From Bacteroides_E sp964528875 (GTDB lineage: Bacteria > Bacteroidota > Bacteroidia > Bacteroidales > Bacteroidaceae): a DNA stretch of 64,000 bases. Under the pieces are notes generated by a model. It did not search any database. It was not told the origin of the DNA and worked only from the letters and a program-made list of their open reading frames with translations. Shown piece after piece: positions 46,769-55,474 of this stretch. Made by a program: the position numbers and the translations under genes. The stretch is taken from positions 20,357-84,356 of the forward strand of contig CAZGUI010000003.1 in the NCBI GenBank assembly GCA_964528875.1. The letters are read 5' to 3'. Every line of letters starts with the position of its first letter. Within the stretch, counting starts at the first letter, position 1.

Positions 46769-47941
46769 TTACTTTAACGCTCCTGTTTCAGAAGCAAAGT
46801 TTAAGTGAATTTTCTTACCAGGTTCACCTTGTACAGAGTAATCAGCACCAATATCAGCAGCCCACCCATCATTCACTCCTCTATTCTCGCGATAAAATAT
46901 AGCATCTTTATAAAGAGTGAATTCTAGTCTCCACCAATCGTATCCATCTAGGATGATACACATACGAGCTTCACCCGAAGCTACCATTGCAGGAGATATA
47001 AATTCACCATCAGGAGTATCCGGATTAGTAAATTTCCAATTTTCATCATAATCCCATACTCCACCGTTAGTATTTCCAAATAGATACACTTCAGCTGGAT
47101 TTAAAGATAATTCAAACTTATAATTGTTTCCGTCTATTGTAGTTTTGATATGAACAACATACCAACCTGCAGTAGGTACAGTTATATTGCCATCACTAGC
47201 ACCTTTAATTCCAGACTCAGCCTTATCAATCAAAGAAACTCTTGCCGGATCTTCAGCACCAATGTATTCCTCTTCTTGTGTACCAAATTTAAAGGTTGCA
47301 TTTTCCTCAAAGTACACCATAGACCAGAATTCACCTGCAAAACTATTAATTTGAGGCATAGGTTTCCATACACTCCACTCATTTAACATAGAGCCAACTA
47401 AGAACATAGTTGTAGGTAATTCTATAGCAGTATCAGAAGAACCTAATACTTTAGGTAATTCTATAATATTAGACAAACAAGTTCCTTCATTTGTACCAGT
47501 TACAAATGCTTTTAATCGAAAATAGACAGGTAGAGGTTCTAAAGGAAAATCTTCCCCTGTATTTTTCGCCTCCCAAAGGCTTAGTAGTGCACCATTAATT
47601 TCAGAAGCAACAACAGCTATTTTTGTATTATAATAGGTTGTTTCCAGTTCAATATAATTGGCTTTTACTTCTTCATTAGCTTCAACATATTCGGCATCAA
47701 GGGAAACTTGAACTTTGTAAGTTGTTGCTACTGGAAAACCATATTCTGGTTGTGAACAAGTTAATTCTACTGCTGTAGAATTTTTCAGATCATAGACATT
47801 GTTTATGGCATAAGCCGGAACATTTAATGGAAATGTAGTAGGCTTGCCAAGAATGGGATTACTATCAGTATCTGTTTCACAGGCAGTAAACAAAAATCCT
47901 GCAAAAATTGATAAGAGTAATATATTGTATATTTTTTTCAT
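46769..47941 (-). CDS. susE: SusE-like starch-binding surface lipoprotein
   Basis: Protein of 390 aa, matching SusE length (387 aa). Lipobox FTAC, then ETDTDSN as acidic export signal. N-terminal Ig-like domain (about 30-170) and two starch-binding modules (about 178-280 and 283-390), with MFLVGSMLNEWSVWKPM and YLFGNTNGGVWDYDE. The tail YDWWRLEF corresponds to the DWWKTEF of the SusF-like protein, showing their common origin. It lies between susD (34 bp) and susF. Confidence 0.9.
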   Translation of the reverse strand: MKKIYNILLLSIFAGFLFTACETDTDSNPILGKPTTFPLNVPAYAINNVYDLKNSTAVELTCSQPEYGFPVATTYKVQVSLDAEYVEANEEVKANYIELETTYYNTKIAVVASEINGALLSLWEAKNTGEDFPLEPLPVYFRLKAFVTGTNEGTCLSNIIELPKVLGSSDTAIELPTTMFLVGSMLNEWSVWKPMPQINSFAGEFWSMVYFEENATFKFGTQEEEYIGAEDPARVSLIDKAESGIKGASDGNITVPTAGWYVVHIKTTIDGNNYKFELSLNPAEVYLFGNTNGGVWDYDENWKFTNPDTPDGEFISPAMVASGEARMCIILDGYDWWRLEFTLYKDAIFYRENRGVNDGWAADIGADYSVQGEPGKKIHLNFASETGALK

Positions 47942-47975
47942 AATAAACGTATTTAAATTATTAACGCACTCCTAA

Positions 47976-49637
47976 TTAATATCCTGGATTTTGAGTTAAA
48001 TTCACAGAGTTATTAGTCAAATCAGAGGCAGGAATTGGATATACATTATAGAATGAAGAAACGGAGGTTCCCTCTTTTACCCCACCTTTCCAAGGCCACA
48101 AATATTTGCTTGATGTAAACATATCAAAACGAATAAGATCAGAACGACGACGTCCTTCCAAATAAAACTCACGTGCCCACTCATCAATCAGTTCTTTTTC
48201 TGTTACTGTCTGAACCTTTCTCACACAATTTGCCCGATTACGCAACTTGTTTATATCATCTGCAGGATTTCCTTCACCTAGACGAAACAAAGCCTCGGCG
48301 CGTGTTAAGTAAGCCTCTGATATACGGAACAAAGGTATATCTGTATCGGGATACATTGTATGACTTGTAGCCTTACCATCCGAACGAATGTTTTGCCATT
48401 TAACAATTGAAAGTCCATCATTAAAACCTCTTATCGCATCTGTTTCTAATTTTCGAATTCCACCACCAATACCAGAATAAAAGAGTGCACGATCATCACC
48501 TGCAGCTTCTATCATATCTATAGTTCTTGTACTGTATTGTTCATCAAAATTATTAATTTTTTCATCAGAACTAATCTCTTCTTTTTCGGGAACTTTAACA
48601 TCTGCAGGTAACATAGGAACATCTTCTAAATTAGAAAAGAACTTCTGAATCAATGTGGGTCTTGCAAATATACACGACCACCCATCCGTTGTACCCATAT
48701 ATGGCATCCCTGAAATGCGAGTGCTACTAATTAAAAAATAGGAACCACTATAACTTCGAATCTTTAGACCATCTTGACGAATAGGGAAAATTATTTCCTT
48801 CATAGCACTAACATTTTCGTCATTATCTGCCATAAATATTTCCTCATAATTATCTGCTAACTCATAACTTGAATCAATAACTTTAGTTGCAAAATCTCTT
48901 GCATTTGCATAATCAGCCTTTCCTGTGTAAACTTTAGCATTTAAATATAAACGAGCACGCAATAACCAGTTAGCTGCTTTGTCAGCACGTCCATATGGAG
49001 CTTTACGAGGATCAAACATATCAGTTTCACATTCTTTTAATTCATCTTGTATAAAGTCATACAAATCAGAACCCTTTTTCTCTATAGGCAGTTCATTATT
49101 AAAGTGAACTTTAAAGGGAGCTTTACCAAAGAAATCCAAATAATACGAATAATGCAAAGCACGTAAGAAGCGAACTTCTGCACGTTGACGCAATGATTCC
49201 TCATCAGTCTTATCTTCTGTTTGATCTAAAAAGAAATTATACATATTAATGTTGTATCCCAAACGAACATATAACCATTCCGTACGAATACTTGAAGAGT
49301 TCCAACTTATAGTTGTCAGTTGAGGAATGTCCACATTTTCTTGCCAAGCCCAAACACACTCGTCAGTAGGTAATTCATTACAATTAAAAACCGTACGATA
49401 AAATCCGGATTCTCCTTCATCTTGACCATCTAAGTCTTGAGAACCAGCAACACCTTTTTGCCCTGTTACACCTAATAATGCATAGGCCTTTACAAAAACT
49501 TCATGCTGTTGGAAACTAGGTGTTGTTTGTGGATCAATGGATTGAATATCCAAGTTCTTGATACACGATGTACTACCTAGCATAAAAGCAACTAACAGTA
49601 CAGCATAAAATATCTTTGAATAATATATTGTTTTCAT
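47976..49637 (-). CDS. susD: SusD-like starch-binding lipoprotein
   Basis: Protein of 553 aa, near the 551 aa of Bacteroides SusD. Lipobox STSC, SusD_N (about 20-230) with RAEVRFLRALHYSYYLDFFGKAPF, and a C-terminal RagB/SusD domain with LTRAEALFRLG, REFYLEGRRRSDLIRFD and YPIPASDLTNN. It forms the lid over the SusC channel and binds helical alpha-glucan. Its gene is flanked by susC (18 bp) and susE; with SusE/SusF of the right size this identifies the operon as a starch system. Confidence 0.92.
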   Translation of the reverse strand: MKTIYYSKIFYAVLLVAFMLGSTSCIKNLDIQSIDPQTTPSFQQHEVFVKAYALLGVTGQKGVAGSQDLDGQDEGESGFYRTVFNCNELPTDECVWAWQENVDIPQLTTISWNSSSIRTEWLYVRLGYNINMYNFFLDQTEDKTDEESLRQRAEVRFLRALHYSYYLDFFGKAPFKVHFNNELPIEKKGSDLYDFIQDELKECETDMFDPRKAPYGRADKAANWLLRARLYLNAKVYTGKADYANARDFATKVIDSSYELADNYEEIFMADNDENVSAMKEIIFPIRQDGLKIRSYSGSYFLISSTRISGMPYMGTTDGWSCIFARPTLIQKFFSNLEDVPMLPADVKVPEKEEISSDEKINNFDEQYSTRTIDMIEAAGDDRALFYSGIGGGIRKLETDAIRGFNDGLSIVKWQNIRSDGKATSHTMYPDTDIPLFRISEAYLTRAEALFRLGEGNPADDINKLRNRANCVRKVQTVTEKELIDEWAREFYLEGRRRSDLIRFDMFTSSKYLWPWKGGVKEGTSVSSFYNVYPIPASDLTNNSVNLTQNPGY

Positions 49638-49655
49638 AATTATAACTGTTTTTAT

Positions 49656-52600
49656 TTAGAATTGCAGACTTAAACCCAACAAAAATGTTAAAGCTCTTGG
49701 ATAAGGATTTTTGTCTACTCCACTCCTTACTTCCGGGTCTAACCCTTTATACTTGCTAATCACAAATGGATTTTGGACTGTAGCATAAACACGTCCACCG
49801 ATCCCCTTATACTTTTGAGAGTTGAATAAGTCTTTAAATGAATAACCTAAGGTTATATTATCACAACGTAAGAAAGAAGCATTACGCACGAAATAATCAC
49901 TCATAGCATAGTCTCCTTTACCCTCAAAGCCAAGTGATAAGGCTTCTGGGAACACGTTTTTATAAGCATTATTAGAATATAATCCTGTTACACTCACATT
50001 CGCTGTACTACTTAAAAAGTCATAATAAACATAGTTATTCAAGCTTGCACGAAGCGAAAAGCTAAAATCCCAATCTTTATAAAGGAACTTTGAAGTTAAC
50101 CCCATCAAGACATCTCCAGCAGGCTTTTTGTACATATATTTGTCCGCACTATTCAGCACTCCATCACCATTTCTATCTACAAACACATTTTCAATGGGTT
50201 TTCCATTACTATCATAAACCTGTTGATATACATAAAATGAGTTTGCTGCATATCCTACCTTATTCGCTTGAACTTTTGTATTATTACCTACAGAGATAGC
50301 ATCTCCCGTTTCAACATAATAATCAGCATCATCACCACCAAGAAGGTCTGTAATCTCATTATGGTTCCAGGTTATATTATAACTTAAATCCCACATAAAA
50401 TCCTTTGTTACAATAGGTTTCGCATTAACAGAAAATTCCACACCATAATTTTTCAATGAACCAATATTCTTTATCATTTGAGCATTGAAGTTTGTCATAA
50501 CTGGGATTTTTACTGTATTCAGTAAATCATCTGTTTTACGATAGTAACCATCTAAAGAGCCTGTAATTCTACCATTTAAGAAACCAAAATCTAACCCGGC
50601 ATTCCAAGTAGTTGTTTTCTCCCATTTTAATTCTTCATTAAAAGCATTAGGTCGTAAGTGAGAATAATAGGTATCTCCAAATGCATATTGTGCATATTCG
50701 TTATTCATATAATACAAAGGTAAATAAGCAAAATCCTGACCTATGTCTTGCTGACCGGTAACACCCCACCCTAAGCGAAGTTTTAAATCGGATAACCAAT
50801 TTATATCTTTAAATAGATTTTCCTCTTTCATTTTCCATCCTAAAGCCAAAGAAGGAAATGCTCCCCAACGATTATCCTTAGAGAACCGAGATGAGCCATC
50901 ATAACGCATTGTGAATGTAAATAGATACTTATTCAATAAAGAATAATTAACACGACCAAAATAAGATACTAAAGTATTGCGTGTTGCATAAGCTGTCTGA
51001 TCACGTATAGCAGCATCAAAAGCTTCTTCTAAAACAGGATCCCAGCCTTGTCCAATACTAAATCCACTACGATTAAAATGCTGCTCTTCACCACCTACCA
51101 TTATGTCAAAATCATGAGAACCGACTGATTTCATGTATTGTGCATAAATATTGTATGATAGATTATATTTATATTGTGTTTCATCGCCATTCCATCCATA
51201 ATAATTATTAGAAAAAGAATAGGGAGAGATAATAGCAGTCTGTGTACCCTCTGCATACTCTCCACCTAGACTTGCATGGATACGCATATCCGGAAAAAAG
51301 TGTAATTTATAATCTACTTCTACATTACCTACAAAGTCATTACTATTAGCTTTATCACTTTTCAAAAGTAACGCAGCCAAAGGATTTTGTGGTGATTTAG
51401 TATTTGGTGTAAACTTCCAGTCTTTATCACTAAAGCCAGCAGCAGCTTGCATATTTTGCCAAAAGCCACCTGCAAACTCAAAAGGAGCAGACGAATCATA
51501 AACAGGTCTTGTAGGATCAATAGAAAGAGCACCACCAATAGCAGCACCCGTATCCGCATAACTGTTTTTACCATTCATATACTTAGCATTAATATTCACT
51601 TTCAAGTGATCGTCGAAGAATGAAGGTGCTATATTAACAGATGCTGTAAAACGCTGAAAATCAGAAGTTTTTACAATTCCATTATCTTTTGTATATCCTA
51701 AAGAAACACGATAAGGAAGATTTTTGAATCCACCATTAATAGAAACATGGTGATCAGTACTCACAGAAGTACGAAAAATTTCGTCTTGCCAATCCGTATT
51801 AGCTTCTCCTAAAGCTGCAGGTAAGTTATCTCCCCATAATTCTTCTGCATATGCACGGTATTCATTCCCATTTAAAACATCATATCTTTTTTGAGCTGTT
51901 GACATGGACACATATCCATTGTAACTCACTTTTGGAGCTTGCCCACTTTTTCCTTTTTTAGTTGTGATAATTATTACACCATTAGAAGCACGAGAACCAT
52001 AAATGGCTGTAGCAGAAGCATCTTTCAACACGGTAAAAGTCTCAATATCTGCCGGATTAACCATGGATAATCCATTCGCCATACCTTTGATTCCTTGATT
52101 ATCAATAGCTAAACCATCAATCACAATCAAAGGATCATTACTAGCATTTAACGAAGACCCACCTCGAATACGTATTTGAGCACCTCCACCAGGAGTTCCA
52201 TCATTTGACGTAACATTTACTCCTGCTATTTTACCACTTAGCATATCTTGTGCATTCGTTGTAATACCCTTACTTAAATCATCGGGTTTAATAGCTGTTA
52301 CAGAACCTGTTGCATCATCTTTACGTACAGATCCATAACCAATAACTACTACTTCATCAAGCAGTTCTACGTCTTCTTTTAAAACAATTTTGAACATTTT
52401 TTTCCCTTCAATTGGGACCTCAGTAGTATTGTATCCTAGATAGGACACAACTAATACACCTTCACTGGGAACTGTAAGCGAGAAGTTCCCGTCAAAATCA
52501 GTAATTGTTCCTCTTGCTGTTCCCTTTATTGAGACATTAGCTCCAATAACCGGTTCTCCTAGTTCATCTTGAACTATTCCTGTAACATCTATAGTTTGTC

Positions 52601-52685
52601 CATACAAGCTTGTACTTACAAGCAAACTAAAGAAACTACATAACAGCAAAAAGTTTCTTCTAAAACTTTTAGTCTTATTTTCCAT
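49656..52685 (-). CDS. susC: SusC-like TonB-dependent starch importer
   Basis: Protein of about 1009 aa: signal peptide, carboxypeptidase-D-like domain with VTGIVQDELGEPVIGANVSI (about 33-112), SusC box LLDEVVVIGYGSVRKDDATGS, a plug (about 125-235) and a barrel ending TFLLGLSLQF. It imports maltooligosaccharides across the outer membrane. The frame is open from 52715, but MENKTKSF at 52685 gives the expected signal peptide and lies 84 bp from an exact -7 box. It is first in the operon susCDEF. Confidence 0.94.
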   Translation of the reverse strand: MENKTKSFRRNFLLLCSFFSLLVSTSLYGQTIDVTGIVQDELGEPVIGANVSIKGTARGTITDFDGNFSLTVPSEGVLVVSYLGYNTTEVPIEGKKMFKIVLKEDVELLDEVVVIGYGSVRKDDATGSVTAIKPDDLSKGITTNAQDMLSGKIAGVNVTSNDGTPGGGAQIRIRGGSSLNASNDPLIVIDGLAIDNQGIKGMANGLSMVNPADIETFTVLKDASATAIYGSRASNGVIIITTKKGKSGQAPKVSYNGYVSMSTAQKRYDVLNGNEYRAYAEELWGDNLPAALGEANTDWQDEIFRTSVSTDHHVSINGGFKNLPYRVSLGYTKDNGIVKTSDFQRFTASVNIAPSFFDDHLKVNINAKYMNGKNSYADTGAAIGGALSIDPTRPVYDSSAPFEFAGGFWQNMQAAAGFSDKDWKFTPNTKSPQNPLAALLLKSDKANSNDFVGNVEVDYKLHFFPDMRIHASLGGEYAEGTQTAIISPYSFSNNYYGWNGDETQYKYNLSYNIYAQYMKSVGSHDFDIMVGGEEQHFNRSGFSIGQGWDPVLEEAFDAAIRDQTAYATRNTLVSYFGRVNYSLLNKYLFTFTMRYDGSSRFSKDNRWGAFPSLALGWKMKEENLFKDINWLSDLKLRLGWGVTGQQDIGQDFAYLPLYYMNNEYAQYAFGDTYYSHLRPNAFNEELKWEKTTTWNAGLDFGFLNGRITGSLDGYYRKTDDLLNTVKIPVMTNFNAQMIKNIGSLKNYGVEFSVNAKPIVTKDFMWDLSYNITWNHNEITDLLGGDDADYYVETGDAISVGNNTKVQANKVGYAANSFYVYQQVYDSNGKPIENVFVDRNGDGVLNSADKYMYKKPAGDVLMGLTSKFLYKDWDFSFSLRASLNNYVYYDFLSSTANVSVTGLYSNNAYKNVFPEALSLGFEGKGDYAMSDYFVRNASFLRCDNITLGYSFKDLFNSQKYKGIGGRVYATVQNPFVISKYKGLDPEVRSGVDKNPYPRALTFLLGLSLQF

Positions 52686-52768
52686 AATTTGTTTAATTAA
52701 AATATTTAAGGTCACTCTTTAATCTTCTGTTTAATGGCTTTGATTAAAGTATCTTTAACTCACTACAA

Positions 52769-52776
52769 CAAATTTA
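52769..52776 (-). promoter_or_regulatory. -7 box of the susCDEF promoter
   Basis: Minus-strand TAAATTTG, exact match to TAnnTTTG, giving a leader of about 75 nt. No -33 box at the normal distance, consistent with an activator acting from the operator at 52832-52843. Confidence 0.55.
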
Positions 52777-52831
52777 GGTAATACTTCTATGTTTTTGTTT
52801 TTTTAACACTAGAAATAAGGAAAATTACAAC

Positions 52832-52843
52832 GCAAACGATTGC
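52832..52843. promoter_or_regulatory. LacI-type operator upstream of susC
   Basis: GCAAACGATTGC, an imperfect palindrome with central CG, sharing CAAACGNTTGC with the site before susA. It lies 55 bp upstream of the susC -7 box, almost the same spacing as at susA. It is also 123 bp before ppa, on the opposite strand, which it probably does not serve. Confidence 0.6.
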
Positions 52844-52966
52844 ACCCACTAAAATCTTGATTTTTAGAAACAGAAAACAAGAATAATTGAACAATATGCT
52901 TTTTTCTCGTGTTTTCTAAGAAAAAATAGTTTACATTTAACAAAAAGAACTAAACAAAATTTAATT

Positions 52967-53599
52967 ATGGGAAACAAAAAGACATATTATAAGGCTCACC
53001 CTTGGCACGGTATCAGTCTTGGAAAAGATGCCCCCAGAGTTGTAACTTCATTTATTGAAATGGTTCCTACTGATACGGTAAAATATGAAGTTGATAAAGT
53101 CTCCGGATACCTTTCTATAGATAGGCCTCAAAAATACTCTAATGTGGTTCCTGCTCTTTACGGATTCATTCCACAAACCTATAGTGACAAAAGAGTAGCA
53201 GAATTAACCAACAAACAATTAAACCGAACAGATATTCTGGGGGATGGAGACCCTGTTGATATCTGTGTTCTTACAGAAAAAGACATCACTCACGGAGATT
53301 TAATCGTTAGAGCTCGCCCCATAGGTGGTTTTAGATTATTAGACCAAGACAAAGCCGATGATAAACTGATTGCGGTATTAGAGAACGACTTAATCTATGA
53401 TTCTTATCAAGATATCACCGATTTACCTCAATCTGTCATTGACAGATTAAAACATTATTTTACGACTTATAAAGATCTACCCGAAGATCAAACCTCCAGA
53501 TGTGTTGTAACTAATATATATGGTGTAAAAGAGGCTCATGAAGTAATCAGACGATCAATGGAAGATTATGAAGAGTACAAAGAGAAAGAAGGATTTTAA
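52967..53599 (+). CDS. ppa: Inorganic pyrophosphatase, family I
   Basis: Soluble cytoplasmic protein of 210 aa. It has the family I signature with the metal-binding Asp residues in LGDGDPVDICVL, plus conserved VKYEVDKVSGYLSIDR and VPALYGFIPQTY. It hydrolyses pyrophosphate to two phosphates, pulling biosynthetic reactions forward. It has its own terminator, is divergent from the starch operon and is not functionally linked to it. Confidence 0.95.
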   Translation: MGNKKTYYKAHPWHGISLGKDAPRVVTSFIEMVPTDTVKYEVDKVSGYLSIDRPQKYSNVVPALYGFIPQTYSDKRVAELTNKQLNRTDILGDGDPVDICVLTEKDITHGDLIVRARPIGGFRLLDQDKADDKLIAVLENDLIYDSYQDITDLPQSVIDRLKHYFTTYKDLPEDQTSRCVVTNIYGVKEAHEVIRRSMEDYEEYKEKEGF

Positions 53600-53622
53600 G
53601 TAAAAAAACAACCTCAACATAG

Positions 53623-53664
53623 AAATCCAAGAAATAGGCATTAGACTTCTTCTTGGATTTTTTA
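53623..53664 (+). terminator. ppa terminator
   Basis: AAATCCAAGAA pairs perfectly with TTCTTGGATTT over a 16-base loop, followed by TTTT. Confidence 0.85.
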
Positions 53665-53751
53665 CATTATATAAGATAACACTCTTATATTAATTAAAGA
53701 GAAGAAAACATCAAACGAGTTTATTTATATTGATTCCATAGCAAAACAATT

Positions 53752-53779
53752 GTCTATTAAACAACATTATGTATATTTG
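53752..53779 (+). promoter_or_regulatory. Promoter of the metal-efflux operon
   Basis: TATATTTG (53772-53779) is an exact -7 box with TTG 17 bp upstream. ATTGTC and GACAAT arms flank it, and GTCTAA/TTAGAC arms follow just before the first gene. Either pair could be an operator for a metal-responsive regulator. Confidence 0.5.
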
Positions 53780-53823
53780 TGGACAATAAAATAGTCTAAA
53801 CAACAAGTCATTAGACAGTATAT

Positions 53824-54228
53824 ATGAAGAGTAAGCAACTTCTTTTTTTTACATATATTTTATTTGCAGCTACATTTTTAATCTTATTAGCTCCAATAAT
53901 ACCTCATCACCATCACGGTGATGCGACTTCTATATGTATGAAAAATGATATTTGCGAGGAAGAATCCAGCCCAATTACAGAAAACCACAACAATGAGGCT
54001 ATGCAGGTATGTGAATGTACCCAAACAGACACTACTACTACCCCTTCCTCTCAAAATGAAATATCGCCTACTCTGTTTCTTACAAGTATTATACTTCCCA
54101 ACCCAATACTAAACTTGGCTTTACCTAAACCTCAAAGCCAATCTTTTTATATTTATAAAAAGGTCTTACTAACCAAATTATATATATCGGTTACCTCCGG
54201 ATTACGTGCCCCTCCTTTTTCCTGTTAA
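53824..54228 (+). CDS. Small His-rich membrane/secreted protein heading the efflux operon
   Basis: Protein of 134 aa with an N-terminal hydrophobic segment (about 7-25) that leads straight into PIIPHHHHGDATS. A Cys/Glu-rich stretch (CMKNDICEEES, VCECTQTD) follows. A second hydrophobic stretch is near 85-105. The clustered His and Cys suggest metal binding at the membrane or in the periplasm. Small proteins of this look precede CusB/CusA-type operons in other Bacteroidota (DUF6769-like), but I cannot confirm the family. It starts the operon, 92 bp before the adaptor gene. Confidence 0.65.
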   Translation: MKSKQLLFFTYILFAATFLILLAPIIPHHHHGDATSICMKNDICEEESSPITENHNNEAMQVCECTQTDTTTTPSSQNEISPTLFLTSIILPNPILNLALPKPQSQSFYIYKKVLLTKLYISVTSGLRAPPFSC

Positions 54229-54320
54229 TTAAACAGACTCTAATTATCCCTTCAGCACATGAGTGATAAAAATCATTCATCCGGTATAAGGGCAATTCCA
54301 ATCATTTTAAATACATTCCA

Positions 54321-55457
54321 ATGAAATCTTATATCCTTTTAGGAGTTATGAGCATACTCCTATTTTTAACAAACTGTAAAAGAGTGAATGAAGATCACCA
54401 CCATCCGGTAGATGGGGAAGAAACAGCGACTAATCACAATGAAGTAAACTTCTGTGCGCACAAAGCCGAAGAGTTAGGATTTAAAACAGCAATAGTACAA
54501 CCGACAAGCTTTCAACAGGTAATAAAAACAGGGGGACGTATCATTGCGGCTCAAGGTAAAGAGGCTACAGCCTCAGCAACCATTTCGGGCATCGTTTCAT
54601 TAACCCATACTTTAGTTGAGGGAGTTAAAGTAAATCAAGGAACACCTTTAGCTAAAATCTCCTCCAAAAATACAACCGAAGGAGAGCCTTATGAAAAAGC
54701 AAGGATTGCTTTTGAAGCTGCAAAATCAGAATATGACCGTACAGCCCCCTTAGCGAAAAAAAAAATCATTTCAGAAAGAGAATTTAACCCAATCAAACAA
54801 ACATACGAAGAGGCTAAACTGGCTTATGATGCAATGCAAAAATACAGTTCCCCCTCCGGACAAAACATTCCATCTCCTATACAAGGATATGTAAAAAACA
54901 TTTGGGTTAAAGAGGGAGATTATGTTGAAATGGGACAACCCATAGCCAGTGTTACACAAACACAACATCTTTATTTAAGTGCAGAGGTTGCTGAACGTTA
55001 TTATAATCAATTACCCTACATCACCTCAGCAAATTTCAAAACTCCCTATCAAGAAGAGTGTTTCTCCTTAGAGGCACTGAATGGGAAACTGCTCTCCGTA
55101 GGTAAAAGCACAAAAGAAAATGCCAATTTCATTCCTCTGACTTTTGCCTTTGAAAACATAAAAAACATTGTTCCCGGAGCTTATATGGATGTATATTTAC
55201 TTTCACAGCCCATTCCAAATCAGTTGGTAATACCACTTACAGCATTGATAGAAGAGCAAGGTCTGTTCCATATTTATGTTCAATTGGATGAAGAAACATA
55301 CTTAAAGAAAGAAGTACAATTGGGAATGAATAACGGGAATGAGGTGCAAATTTTGAGTGGATTACACCCCAACGACAAAGTGATCATAAAAGGTGCTCAA
55401 CAACTGAAGCTAGCTTCGGCAAGTGGTGCCATACCGGCTCACACTCACGACCACTAA
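54321..55457 (+). CDS. RND efflux periplasmic adaptor, heavy-metal type (CusB/CzcB)
   Basis: Protein of 378 aa with a lipobox-like N-terminus (LFLTNC, Cys about 19). Next comes a His-rich linker (NEDHHHPVDG) and a C-terminal PAHTHDH tail, both likely metal-binding. Between them are the lipoyl/barrel-sandwich halves, an alpha-hairpin (about 118-180, EKARIAFEAAKSEYDRTAPLAKKK) and beta-barrel domains, as in HlyD/CusB adaptors. It bridges the RND pump and the outer-membrane channel encoded next. Cysteine at residue 47 (NFCAHKAEELG) starts the conserved heavy-metal adaptor motif. Confidence 0.9.
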   Translation: MKSYILLGVMSILLFLTNCKRVNEDHHHPVDGEETATNHNEVNFCAHKAEELGFKTAIVQPTSFQQVIKTGGRIIAAQGKEATASATISGIVSLTHTLVEGVKVNQGTPLAKISSKNTTEGEPYEKARIAFEAAKSEYDRTAPLAKKKIISEREFNPIKQTYEEAKLAYDAMQKYSSPSGQNIPSPIQGYVKNIWVKEGDYVEMGQPIASVTQTQHLYLSAEVAERYYNQLPYITSANFKTPYQEECFSLEALNGKLLSVGKSTKENANFIPLTFAFENIKNIVPGAYMDVYLLSQPIPNQLVIPLTALIEEQGLFHIYVQLDEETYLKKEVQLGMNNGNEVQILSGLHPNDKVIIKGAQQLKLASASGAIPAHTHDH

Positions 55458-55460
55458 AAT

Positions 55461-55467
55461 AAGGAGG
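55461..55467 (+). promoter_or_regulatory. Strong Shine-Dalgarno before the RND pump gene
   Basis: AAGGAGG 7 bases before the ATG at 55475. Perfect anti-SD complementarity is rare in Bacteroidota, where most genes rely on AT-rich leaders, so this may set high translation of the pump. Confidence 0.6.
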
Positions 55468-55474
55468 AATATAT

